A model generated the notes under the pieces. That model had not been told where the DNA came from. It saw only the letters and a list, made by a program, of their open reading frames with translations, and made no database searches. The position numbers were made by a program, and so were the translations under genes. Shown here in pieces: positions 43,067 through 51,988 of a DNA stretch of 64,000 nucleotides; positions within the stretch are counted from its first letter, which is position 1; the number at the start of each line of letters is the position of its first letter. Origin of the DNA: Prorocentrum cordatum (lineage: Eukaryota > Sar > Dinophyceae > Prorocentrales > Prorocentraceae); the NCBI GenBank assembly GCA_963575745.1, contig CAUYUJ010014321.1:351861-415860 (forward strand), in the 5' to 3' direction.

Positions 43067-45376
43067 ATGGCGAGTCCTGGGACACCCGTGGAAGCGCTTG
43101 TGGAAGCGATCCAGACGCGCATGCTGGAATCACAGTTGGTCCTTCCTTTACAAGAAGAGCGAGATAGAACCCGATCTCCTGCACGTCGCCCACAACCACG
43201 ACCTGTCCAAGAAGCAAGGGCTGCCATCAGGAACCAAGTAAGTTTTTATCTTGGCTTGATTCAGGGGTTTAGGGTTTAGTTGATCATATCGCTAACCGCT
43301 GGCGCACCTGGCGGTGATCCGCCAAAGGCTGTGGCGTTGAAGGTGGAATCGACTGAGCTTGAGAAGCAAGAGTTTGAGCTGTTCAAGAATCGTGTCCGCC
43401 ACGATGTCAGCGTGGCCAGCGCCTACATCGGCAAAACTCGCGATCGCGAGACGGCCATGTACTACAAGACAGTGCAGCACCGTGTCTGGCGAGCCCAGGA
43501 GGCCGAGTCTGCGGCGCAGTCGTTGTTTGACCCCTCTCACGTGAATTGCAAGATCACCCTTGTCACGTCGGCAGACCAAAAAGCTGTGACAAAGGCGGTT
43601 GGGCGAGTGAAAGAGCAATTAGCCAAGAACGCCCTGACGTCGAACACCTCTATCAACACGTTTGTGCACATCAATTGGACGGCGATGTCGCTATTCAATG
43701 CGAAGACGACCAAGGCACAGCACTTTTTGTTGGGTGAGTTCGTTCGCTCCGACGGCCCGGCAATCGGGATGGTGCTTCTCCCAACATTCACCTACAAGAA
43801 GGGCTTCCTTTACAAGGCGGAAGCAGAAGCGCAATCAAGCATCGGCCAGCACGGCCTCTTCATTGACAGATCTATATGCTTGCACTTTACTGAGAAACCA
43901 GAGGAGCGTTCAGAACGGCCACTCATGATCAAGGGGACCTTGGTATTTGCTGACGACGACTCCAACCGCATCAAAGCGTGGAAAGGCATTCCAGCATTCA
44001 AGGATCCAGTCATTGCATGCGGCGCGCAGCTCCGCACCAAGGATATGGTCACTGTGGAAGATACCGCGATGGAGGCGTTGCCTGCGACAATCGAGACGGA
44101 CACGCACGCCAGCCAAGGAGAGAAACATCACCAGCTTGGCGTGCCAGCTTACCACCGCGTGCTCAACGCAATGCTTTCAGGTCTCCCAGGTGATCAACGG
44201 GGGGCGACGATGGTGATCGACTTGTCCTTGCACACTGCTGACATGCTGAAGGCGTTCATCACGTTCAGCGAGACTTTCGGGCAGCAAGTGGCATACGTCG
44301 GCATGTGCGCAGACGAGATCTCCGTCGACTTCTGCAAGGCTGAGGGTACTCATTACACCAAGCAACGCATCTTAGCAGGCGACATGAAGGTACCCCACTT
44401 CAATGTTCCGCCAGCTGAGGTGCCGTCTGATAGCCAGTCGCCAGAGGTTGCCAAGCCGCAGCTCGTTGCCATGCGCTGGACCGGCGACCGCCCGACGATT
44501 GCCGAAGTCGACTTGCAGAAATGGAGCGGATACGAGGTCTTTGCAGAGCAGTTTTCAGACATGGTGGCGACGCTTGAGTTTGAAACTGGGTTCGACCTCG
44601 TAAAGGGCAAGGACAAGGACAAGGGGGAGACAGACAAGGGTGACAAGGCAGCTTCGCCTGGCAAGACAGGTGCCGACCCAGCGGAGCGCCCAGCAAAGGT
44701 CGCTCGGACGACAGAGCCTGATACGTTCATCGACGAATCGACCATCGCTACTCAGATCACCCACGACGTCCCGCTCACTTCCATCAATGGGAAGACGGGG
44801 AAGCTCTATCTACGCGTGTGCGTGAACAACGAGATGTACATCGTCAACAAGGGCACAGAGGCAGCAAAGGTGTCGCAAGGCGCCATGCTGGCTGGTTTCT
44901 CAAAAGGGAAGTGGACGAATGACATGCTTGAGGACAAGCCCGAGAAGTACATCAAGTTCGAGTTGGCCGATTGCGACAGTCTTGTCGTCTTCAACGCTCG
45001 GATGTGTCGCGTCGGGGCGCTTGTGAATGAGAAGCGTTTGACAGAAAGTGCAGATGAGACGAGAGTGTGCTACCACAGCCTCGTGGAGAGCCCGACGGAC
45101 GACGACCACACAGCCTTCAAGCTCAACGTCTCGCAGACAATATACTATCGCTTGGCCGACGTGGCCGTCAAGGAGGAGGACAACGCTAAAGCTCCTTCTC
45201 AGAACAACGTGGGCGGGACCATGCCGGCAACAGCGTGGGACACCAAGAACACAGGCATATGTTGGGTCATGCAGTGGCGCAAGAGGAAGGGCTTGCAACC
45301 CGCTCGCCCGCAGGTGTGCTGGAAGGCAAGCGACATCGACATCTTGCCTGGCAAGGCGTTGAAGCTCATCCAGTGA
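43067..45376 (+). CDS. Large unknown protein of the element (two exons, intron 43238-43279)
   Basis: I do not recognise this family. Exon 1 (43067-43237, 57 codons) starts MASPGTPVEALVEAIQ and is followed by a 42-nt intron; exon 2 (43280-45376) adds 698 codons, giving 755 residues. Without splicing, exon 2 has no ATG until codon 60 (AMYYK), which supports the intron. Exon 2 shows a helical charged N-terminus, an alpha/beta-looking middle (TMVIDLSLHTADMLKAF near 310-326 of exon 2, then VAYVGMCADEISVDF at 337-351), a lysine/aspartate linker (443-458, GKDKDKGETDKGDK), and a C-terminal domain with several Cys and Trp residues (GICWVMQWRKRKG). The VIDLS...ADEISVDF segment could be a Rossmann-like fold, but no cofactor motif is clear. 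Being inside the element, it may be a second factor for transposition or regulation; this is a guess. Confidence 0.7.
43238..43279 (+). other. Probable 42-nt phase-0 intron
   Basis: The donor CAA|GTAAGT at 43238 and acceptor TTTAG| at 43278-43279 join two frames in the same phase and remove the in-frame TAG at 43277-43279. The 3' end contains TTTAGGGTTTAG, a telomere-like repeat. Confidence 0.6.
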
Positions 45377-45952
45377 GCTGGGCAAGCGGGCAGGGCGCCC
45401 CAGATTTTGATGGAGCGCGAGTGGCTACTCGCGCTAGCTCTCGATGAACAGGTGGGCTGAGCTAGCTCACCGCACGGCGTCTTTGATATTTTGGACAGGT
45501 GGGCACAGCTCGCCCGTTAGCGCGAATGCAATCATACCTCCTCCTCCCCCTTCCTTCCAGCCATCCTTATCATAGTGTTTCGCCTCCCTTGAAATCCACG
45601 AGGAGATCCAATATGCGGGGCCAAGTTCTCATTTCTCAAAATGTTTCAACCCTCATTTCTGTGCCACCCCGTTGCCCTCCTCTGAGCCTTCAGCATCATC
45701 ACCATATTGATATCTATATTGATATCATCTAGGTGGGTTATCAGCTCGCCCCATCGTCTGAATTAGCATCATCATGGTTGCCGAGTTGGGCGCTCACCCA
45801 GGTCTCCTCCGCGGGTTGGCGTCGCTAGCAAGTCTCTGCCAAGATATCCTCCCGGTCCTCGTGAGCCTTCCTTGGGCTTCCTTCCCGTGAAACCGAAATC
45901 TGGTTTAGTTCAATTATTGCAGGTGGGTCCTCATTGACAGCTCGTGGGCCCA
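45377..45952. other. Intergenic region with four hairpins
   Basis: It carries hairpins at 45451-45945, a pyrimidine-rich stretch (45538-45570) and GATATC repeats near 45708-45728. No gene is visible; short open frames here are not supported by composition. Confidence 0.55.
45451..45945 (+). other. Four GTGGGC/GCTCGC-type hairpins
   Basis: 45451-45471 (GGTGGGC / GCTCACC, loop TGAGCTA), 45499-45513 (loop ACA), 45733-45749 (GTGGGT / GCTCGC, loop TATCA) and 45923-45945 (GTGGGT / GCTCGT, loop of 11). The first has a changed 3' arm (GCTCAC for GCTCGC) that turns a G-U pair into a U-A pair. Confidence 0.68.
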
Positions 45953-47011
45953 ATGGACTCCAAGAAGGCATTCCAAAGTCCGGAATGTTTGAACCGATTT
46001 TTCTGGACTTCGGCGCGCCCTCCAGAAGAACCCATCGAGGCCTTCTTGGAGCCCTCTTGGGACCTGGGCTCATGGCCCCGCGAAGGCAAGGGGCCCATTG
46101 GGCCACGGGGCTCGCCAAGTGACACCATCAGTGTGAAGTCAGCGCACCTTGATCGCAAATTGATGGCCATTTTCTCAGGGCTCCAAGGGGCGGCGGGCGA
46201 TCCAGCGCCCGAGCGGCGGCTGCGGAACGCAGCAATGGGAATGGTGGAGGAAGTGGGCCAATGCGATGAGTTCTGGCTCCATGGCATCAAGGAGCCCTCT
46301 GGGCTCTACCTTATCACTGGCCAGCAGCACCACGGCAAGCCGATGTGGCAGCGTAAGGATGGCGGGTACCAGATCATGTTTTGGGATGATCGCGACGGCC
46401 CGTTCACCGGCTGGTGGGTTCTGAAGTCCGACGATTACGACTGGGCGTTCGCGCGCCACGAGAACGTCGCAGCTGCCACGCCGCCAACCTACGGCTGGTT
46501 CGCGCCATTTCATGACACCACCAGCATCAACGACAACGTGTACCTTGTCCCGGCGTCGCAGAAGGTGAAGCAGCAGGCGAAGCCAGAAGGTGAAGCAGCA
46601 GGCGACGCTGAACTTGGCAAGGTTGCCAAGGCTTGGAAGAACGTCGAAGAGTTACGTCAGGCTGCTCTGGGGAAGCGCGAGCTGGACGGACACGAAGGCG
46701 AAGTGGCAGCAGCAGATGACAAGGCTGCCGAGGCGTCAGGCTCAGGCTCAGGCGACATGGCCTGGCTGGTGCAGGAGGTGATGCACGCCAACGAGCGCAT
46801 GGACGCGTTCGATGGGCGCATCGAGGCGCTGCAGAGGGACATCGAGGATATCAAGGAGGCCTTGGGACCAGAGTTCATCAAGCGCCAGAGGCTGCAGCAG
46901 CATCAGAACGAGAAGAAGAAGCAGCTGACGCCGCCGCCGCTCTACATGGTGCGCTATACGATGCGCTCGGACGGCCGCACCAAGACAAGCAGGGCCCTGG
47001 TGCACCCCTGA
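45953..47011 (+). CDS. Tryptophan-rich module and coiled-coil protein
   Basis: 352 residues from ATG 45953, eight bases after the last hairpin; an internal ATG at 46163 (residue 71) is an alternative, since residues 1-70 are low in complexity. Residues 105-185 form a Trp/Gly-rich module: CDEFWLHGIKEPSGLYL, then HHGKPMWQ, GGYQIMFWDDRDGPFTGWW and a closing PPTYGWFAP. I believe similar modules are common in dinoflagellate proteins, but I know no assigned function. A Gly/Ser linker (261-267) leads to a likely coiled coil (about 268-325, QEVMHANERMDAFDGRIEAL) and a basic tail. It may be a binding or multimerising subunit. It is the last gene before the right end of the element. Confidence 0.72.
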   Translation: MDSKKAFQSPECLNRFFWTSARPPEEPIEAFLEPSWDLGSWPREGKGPIGPRGSPSDTISVKSAHLDRKLMAIFSGLQGAAGDPAPERRLRNAAMGMVEEVGQCDEFWLHGIKEPSGLYLITGQQHHGKPMWQRKDGGYQIMFWDDRDGPFTGWWVLKSDDYDWAFARHENVAAATPPTYGWFAPFHDTTSINDNVYLVPASQKVKQQAKPEGEAAGDAELGKVAKAWKNVEELRQAALGKRELDGHEGEVAAADDKAAEASGSGSGDMAWLVQEVMHANERMDAFDGRIEALQRDIEDIKEALGPEFIKRQRLQQHQNEKKKQLTPPPLYMVRYTMRSDGRTKTSRALVHP

Positions 47012-47092
47012 CCGTCGCGCCACGGCGAACTGGAGGCCAGGTGGCCACCAGAAAAGTATCAGCGTGATCATCGTCAGCATCATCATCGCTAA

Positions 47093-47109
47093 GTGGGCAT
47101 CCTGCTCGC
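47093..47109 (+). other. GTGGGC/GCTCGC hairpin after the fourth gene
   Basis: GTGGGC, loop ATCCT, GCTCGC, 82 bp past the stop codon and next to CATCATCAT triplets. Confidence 0.7.
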
Positions 47110-47676
47110 TAGCATCGTCATCGTCAGCATATCCTCCTCCTCCTCCTCCTCGTCCTCCTCCTTCTCAACCTCCTCCTCCTCCTCCTCCTCCTGCTCCTCC
47201 TCCTCAGGCGCAAAACCACTAGGGGGCACAGGCGTGAAACCACTAGGGGGGCAGGCGTGAAACCACTAGGGGGGACAGGCGTGGAACCACTAGAACCTGG
47301 AGGAGGACGAACTCCCGCAGACGCCGCAGAGCGCATGGGGCCCACGCCGGGCCGCGGGACGCGAAATCTGGCGGGGCAAACTCTTTGGGAAACCCCGGGA
47401 AGCAAAATCTGGCGGGGCAAATCCTGTAGGAAGGTCAGCCCAGTAGACACCCCACGGGATCACGGCGAGGAAGAGGGGGGAAGCAAATCTGGCGGGGCAA
47501 ACTCTCTAGGAAACCTCGGGAAGCAAAATCTGGCGGGGCAAATTCTGTAGGTAGGTCAGCCCAGTAGAAGACCTCTCGAGGACCCTCCCACCCCCTCTTG
47601 GGCCCCTCTTGGAGCTCCAAAAAGGCCGCCAGAGAGCTCCAAGACGGCTCCAAACAGGCTCCAAGAGGGGCGCGCG

Positions 47677-47710
47677 AGGTCTCATCGAACCGCCGTGTTC
47701 GATGAGACCT
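47677..47710. other. Perfect 14-bp hairpin in the 201-bp repeat, copy 1
   Basis: AGGTCTCATCGAAC and GTTCGATGAGACCT around CGCCGT. Confidence 0.8.
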
Positions 47711-47877
47711 GGCGCGCTCCTCTTGGAGCCCTCTTGGGGCCTTCGTGGCCCCCTCCCAAGACCTCTCGAGGGCCCTCCCACCCGATGCTGGCCCCCTCTT
47801 GGACCCCTCTTGGAGCTCCAAAAAGGCCGCCAGAGAGCTCCAAGACGGCTCCAAACAGGCTCCAAGAGGGGCGCGCG

Positions 47878-47911
47878 AGGTCTCATCGAACCGCCGTGTT
47901 CGATGAGACCT
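47878..47911. other. Perfect 14-bp hairpin in the 201-bp repeat, copy 2
   Basis: Identical to the copy 201 bp upstream, including the loop. Confidence 0.8.
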
Positions 47912-48335
47912 GGCGCGCTCCTCTTGGAGCCCTCTTGGGGCCCTCGTGGCCCCCTCCCAAGAATTCTCGAGGGCCCTCCCACCCGATGCTGGCCCCCTCT
48001 TGGACCCCTCTTGGGGCTCCAAAAAAGCCACAGGGGGGAAGAGGAGGAGGAGGAGGAGGAGGAGGAGGAGAAGGAGGAGGAGGAGGAGGAGGAGGAGGAG
48101 GGGAGGAGGGGGAGGAGCGGGGCGGGAGGGGGGGCGCGCTTACTGCCTGCTCCTAGCAGCAAGCTATGCTGTGCTATGGTATGCGTCGTTTGCCGTTACT
48201 ACTAATGCTGCTTTCCTGAGGGCTCCAACTCCTAGGTAGGGTCGCGCTAGGATAACTTTAGGGTTGGTGCTGATACGCAAAGCGTCAATAATGAAAATAA
48301 ACCATCGCACCCGTGTTGATGATAGTTTGAATGGA

Positions 48336-48392
48336 GCGAGCTGACAGCCCACCAAAGTGACCCACCTAGATAACAGCGAGCTGAACGCCCAC
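48336..48392 (-). other. Two hairpins in inverted orientation near the right end
   Basis: 48336-48352 (GCGAGC, loop TGACA, GCCCAC) and 48376-48392 (loop TGAAC) are the reverse complement of the hairpins in the rest of the element, so the end region may have been inverted or may be read from the other strand. Confidence 0.72.
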
Positions 48393-48423
48393 CAATGTAG
48401 CAATGATGCGCCTAGATCAACGC

Positions 48424-48479
48424 GCTAGTGTAAAAACCGAATGGGTCGAAACAAAAACCGATTGTCGTGAAACTTCCTT
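48424..48479 (-). repeat. Right terminal inverted repeat
   Basis: It ends GATTGTCGTGAAACTTCCTT, the mirror of the left end; the inner part (CTAGTGTAAAAACCGAATGG) matches the left end only in part. Confidence 0.85.
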
Positions 48480-48654
48480 CCAGGCGCTCCCCGGCGCTCC
48501 CCGGCGCTCCCCGGCGCTCCCAAGCGCTCCCAAGCGCTTCCCGGCGCTCCCAGGCGCTCCCCGGCGCTCCCAGGCGCTCCCCGGCGCTCCCAAGCGCTCC
48601 CCGGCGTTCTCCAGCGCTCCCAAGCGCTCCCAAGCGTTCCCAAGCGCCCCCGGC

Positions 48655-48710
<56 letters not shown>

Positions 48711-48745
48711 CCAGACGCTCCCAGGCGCTCCCAACAGCGCCCAGA
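48480..48745 (+). repeat. 10-bp minisatellite, right part
   Basis: Continuation of the array interrupted at 37411, about 26 units of GGCGCTCCCC/GGCGCTCCCA, same orientation. Confidence 0.85.
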
Positions 48746-49014
48746 AGCGCGCAGAGCGGCCCACACGTGTTTTTACGTGTCGGAGAAGTAAAAACTCCAC
48801 CAGAGGACGAAAGGTCTCCGGGTTTAGGGTGTTGTACTCTTCGAGGATCAGGAAAAGTTTATCTTTGAATCGCGACTCCCAAGGGGCAGCCTACGGCTGC
48901 ATGGGCGACCCGGTCTGGCAACCCGCTGAAGTATCTCAGAGATGCCCTGTCTCTCGTAGACGGCGACGGTGATGCGCGGTGGGGTGGGCAGAAGCACAAC
49001 GAGGTGCTTGGGAA
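48746..49014 (+). repeat. Spacer module V, copy 1
   Basis: It starts near the small palindrome ACACGTGTTTTTACGTGT and contains CTTCGAGGATCAGG, GGCAGCCTACGGCTGCATGG and GCCCTGTCTCTCGTAGACGG. Other copies are at 49546 and 54911. Confidence 0.82.
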
Positions 49015-49035
49015 TTTAGGGTTTAAGGTTTAGGG
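49015..49035 (+). repeat. Interstitial TTTAGGG array (3 units)
   Basis: Three heptamers, the second with AAGG, between modules V and T. Confidence 0.85.
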
Positions 49036-49235
49036 CTTCTCTTAGCGCAGCGGCCGACAATCCAGGCAACGCTGCCCCCCCTTCGGCAAGCTTGATTGGG
49101 GGGGCGTTTAGCCGACCCGATCAAGCTTGGCGAAGGGCGCCAGAGCTGCAACTACTTCCCACCCCCGGCCGCAGGGCCGGCGACCTCCCAAACTACAGCC
49201 TTTTAGGGTTTAGGGCCGTTGGCTTCTAAATTCCC
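49036..49235 (+). repeat. Spacer module T, copy 2
   Basis: It differs from copy 1 by scattered substitutions (GGGGGGGCGTTTAGCCGACC here). Confidence 0.82.
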
Positions 49236-49247
49236 AATGCGCTCCAA

Positions 49248-49288
<41 letters not shown>

Positions 49289-49545
49289 TGCTCCCGGCGC
49301 TGCCAGGCGCTGCCAGGCGCTGCCAGGCGCCCCCAGGCGCCCCCAAGCGCTCCCAGGCGTTCCCCGGCGAAGTCAGGCGCTTCCAAGCGCTCCCAAGCGC
49401 TCCCAAGCGCTTCCAGGCGCTTCCAGCTCTCTCCCAGGCGCTCCCAGGCGCCCCCAAGCGCTCCCAGGCGCTCCCAGACGCTCCCACGCGCTCCCGGCAC
49501 GCTCCCAGGCGCTCCCAGGCGCTCCCACATGCGCCCAGAAGCGCT
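49236..49545 (+). repeat. 10-bp minisatellite
   Basis: About 30 units of CCAGGCGCTC with variants GGCGCTGCCA and GGCGCCCCCA clustered at 49300-49340. Confidence 0.85.
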
Positions 49546-49812
49546 CGGAGCGCTCCACACGTGTTTTTACGTGTCGGAGAAGCATCGGGGGGAATTGCAA
49601 GTCAAAAGTCTTTGGGTTTAGGGTGTTAAATTCTTCGAGTATCAAGGGGAAGTTTATCTTTAAATCGCAACTCCCAAGGGGCAGCCTACGGCTGCATGGG
49701 CGACCCAGTCTGGCAACCAGCTGACGCTTCTCAGAGATGCCCTGTCTCTCGTAGACGGCGACGGGGATGCGCGGTGGGTGGGCAGAAGCACAACGAGGTG
49801 CTTGGGAATTTA
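49546..49812 (+). repeat. Spacer module V, copy 2
   Basis: It starts at GCTCCACACGTGTTTTTACG and ends at GCTTGGGAATTTAGGG, fused directly to unit W without a TTTAGGG array. Confidence 0.82.
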
Positions 49813-51925
49813 GGGCCTGCATGGGCGCATGCGCGCGCTGGCTGCGATCCCCCCACATCAAGGTTGTTGGGGGGGATCGCTGCCCAAGCCGCGCGCGCTA
49901 TGAAATTGCACCCCCGCCCCAGACCACCCACAGTAAAGCCTTTTAGGGTTTAGGGTTTCTCCCCCCAACCCCCCTATCAAGGGGGGCTTTCGTGTTGGCG
50001 CGCGCAGGCGATCGCCGACGCGGCCGTGGCATTGCGCATCCACGTGAGCACGCGCGCAGGGCTGCCCCTGGCGCAGCATGTCCGTGCGTTGCAGCCTTTG
50101 CCTTCGGCACTGGGTTGTGACACTGGGGTGCGAACGCTGGGAAGCGCGCGTGCGGTCGCGGCCGTGGCAATGCGCGCCCATGCGGGCACGCGCGCAGGGT
50201 GCATGGCGCTGGCGCGTCAGCTCGCCTCGTCGATGAGGCAGCTGTTGCGCCTTCGGCAGGGGGCTTCGCCGTTGGGCTGCCGCTGGCGCAGCAGATCCAC
50301 AGGGGTCCGCATTTGCCTTCGGCGTTGGAAAGCAGCACTGCGAGGGCGCTGGCGCGGCAATCCCATGGGCCCCCGTGGGCCTCGAGCGAGTGGCCGCGCC
50401 GTCGGGCTCCTCGCTGACGGGGGCGCGCGCGGCAGTTGTATTCGCCCGCGGCTTTGGGTTTTGCTTTGAGGTCGCCCCCGCTGAAGCGATTGCAATCATC
50501 CGCAGACGCTGTCGACGCGAGCTTCGGAAGGCGGGAGGAGGAGCGCGAGGGGGTGGGTCTGGCACCCCCTCGCTACGATGCGCGCGCATGGCTGCGGCAG
50601 CACGTCCATGGCAGACCCCCTGGGATGCCTTGGGGGAGCTCTCTGGCAGCGCTGGGGGAGCGCCTCGACCTTTCCCCAGGATGGAAGCACGTGGGAGCGT
50701 CTGGGAGCGTGACAGGACACGCAGAGTGCACCGCGAGTGCGAGCCGTGAATTGTCCGTTGGGTTCGACCGTTGGCGTCGCCCCCGCTGAAGCGATTGCAG
50801 TGTCGACGCAGCCGCCTTCGGCGCGAATTTCGCATGGCTGGAGGGGGAGCGCGAGGGGGTGGGTCTGGCACCCCCTCGCTACGATGCGCGCGCATGGCTG
50901 CGGCAGCACCTGCATGGCGGGGGAGCGCCGGGAAGCGCTGCCAGGGAGCGCTGCCGAGTGCTTGCGAATGCATGCAAACGCTTGGGAGCGCCATGGGACC
51001 GCTCGGACTGCTGAAACGCGCTTGGGAGCGCCAGGGAACGCTTGGGAGCACCTGTGGGAGCTTGGGAGCGCCTGGGAGCAGTGGGAGCGTGCTGGGAGCG
51101 TGCTGGGAGCGTGCCGGGAGCGCCTGGGAGCGTGCCGGAGCGCCTCGGAGTCCTTGGGAGCGCCCCGGAGCGCTCGGAGGCGCCAGGGAGCGCTTGGGAG
51201 CGCGCAGGGAGCGCCTGAGCATGCTCGAGCGCCTGGGAGCGTGCCGGGAGCGCTTGGGAGTACCTGGGAGCGCTTGGTGGCGCTTGGGAGCGCTTGGGAG
51301 CGCCTCGGAGCACGCTGGGAGCGCCTGGATGCGCCTGGGAGCGTGCCGGGAGCGTGCCGGGAGCGCCTGGGAGCGCCTGGGAGCGTGCTGGGAGCGCCTG
51401 AGAGCGCTTGGGAGCGCCTGGGAGCCCTTGGGAGCACCCGGGGGCGCTTGGGAACGCTTGAAAACGCCCTGGGAGCGCTTGGGAGCGCCTGGGAGCGTCT
51501 GGGAACGCTTGGGAGCGCTGGGGAGCACCTGGGAGCGCCTGGGAGCGCTTGGGAGCGCCTGGGAGCGCTTGGGAGCACATGGGAGCGCCTGGGAGCGCCT
51601 GCGAGCGCTTGGGAGCGCCTGGGACGTGCAACAGCCGAAAGGACGCCAAACGCTGTATTTTCATATGGTTTGCGGCCCCATGGACGGCCGAAAGGGCGCT
51701 GCATGCTGTATTTTCATAGGTTTGGAGCCCCAGGGGATGGCACCAATCGTGGCGAACCCTACGGCTGAGCTTTGGGTTAAGGGTTCTTTCTTTTCTCAGA
51801 TGCACACCCACGGGGATGCATACCCGCGGGATGCGAATCCTCCTCAGCGGCGCGCACGGGCGGACTCGCTGATCGCTCGGCCAGGCGCCACGGGCTTCTG
51901 ACGATGCACCGCCCGTGGCTTGCAG
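49813..51925 (+). repeat. Unit W, copy 1
   Basis: The head has CCTGCATGGGCGCATGCGCG and a strong hairpin (49844-49880, arms GCGATCCCCCC / GGGGGGATCGC). A GC-rich body with GCGCGC alternations follows. The 10-bp minisatellite in reverse orientation (GGGAGCGCCT, 50925-51640) comes next, then a tail with two CTGTATTTTCATA boxes and CCAGGCGCCACGGGCTTCTG. The same order recurs about 2.17 kb downstream. No protein-coding evidence; the longest frames are repeat readings such as SQALPGAPKRSQ. Confidence 0.82.
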
Positions 51926-51988
51926 TTTAGGGTTTAGGGTTTAGGGTTTAGGGTTTAGGGTTTAGGGTTTAGGGTTTAGGGTTTAGGG
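51926..51988 (+). repeat. Interstitial TTTAGGG array (9 units)
   Basis: Nine exact heptamers closing unit W copy 1. Confidence 0.92.

Larger units (their letters stand above)
47012..48335. repeat. Right subterminal repeats of the element
   Basis: TCC triplets at 47113-47210; four copies of AAACCACTAGGGGG-like units with CAGGCGTG (47211-47295); a ~115-bp duplication containing ATCTGGCGGGGCAAA at 47364-47570; a 201-bp repeat (47576-48018, just over two copies); GGA triplets at 48036-48135; then unique sequence. Long frames on both strands across 47435-48239 follow from the repeats and are not genes. Confidence 0.75.
37412..48479 (+). mobile_element. 11.07-kb TIR element with DUF7869-like, C5-methyltransferase-like and two unknown genes
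   Basis: The two ends are inverted copies: both read AAGGAAGTTTCACGACAATC from the outside, with 32 identical bases and weaker similarity for about 25 more. Outside, the same 10-bp minisatellite in the same orientation lies on both sides, with CCAG directly abutting both ends (a possible 4-bp target duplication; a 2-bp CA is also possible because the repeat makes it ambiguous). The host unit (module T, minisatellite, module V) occurs without the insert at 54190-55184. Inside, four genes run left to right, separated by GTGGGC/GCTCGC hairpins. The structure is that of a cut-and-paste DNA transposon. No known superfamily is assigned and mobility is inferred, not shown. Confidence 0.78.

Noticed and set aside
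47435-48239. Frames of 150-220 codons on both strands
   Set aside because: They cover the 201-bp repeats and GGA triplets. No conserved domain, and mutually overlapping.
49858-51528. 556-codon - strand frame, and the similar 590-codon frame at 52032-53804
   Set aside because: Half of each is a reading of the 10-bp minisatellite and the rest of GC-rich repeated body sequence. Both strands and several frames are open in the same place, with no domain.
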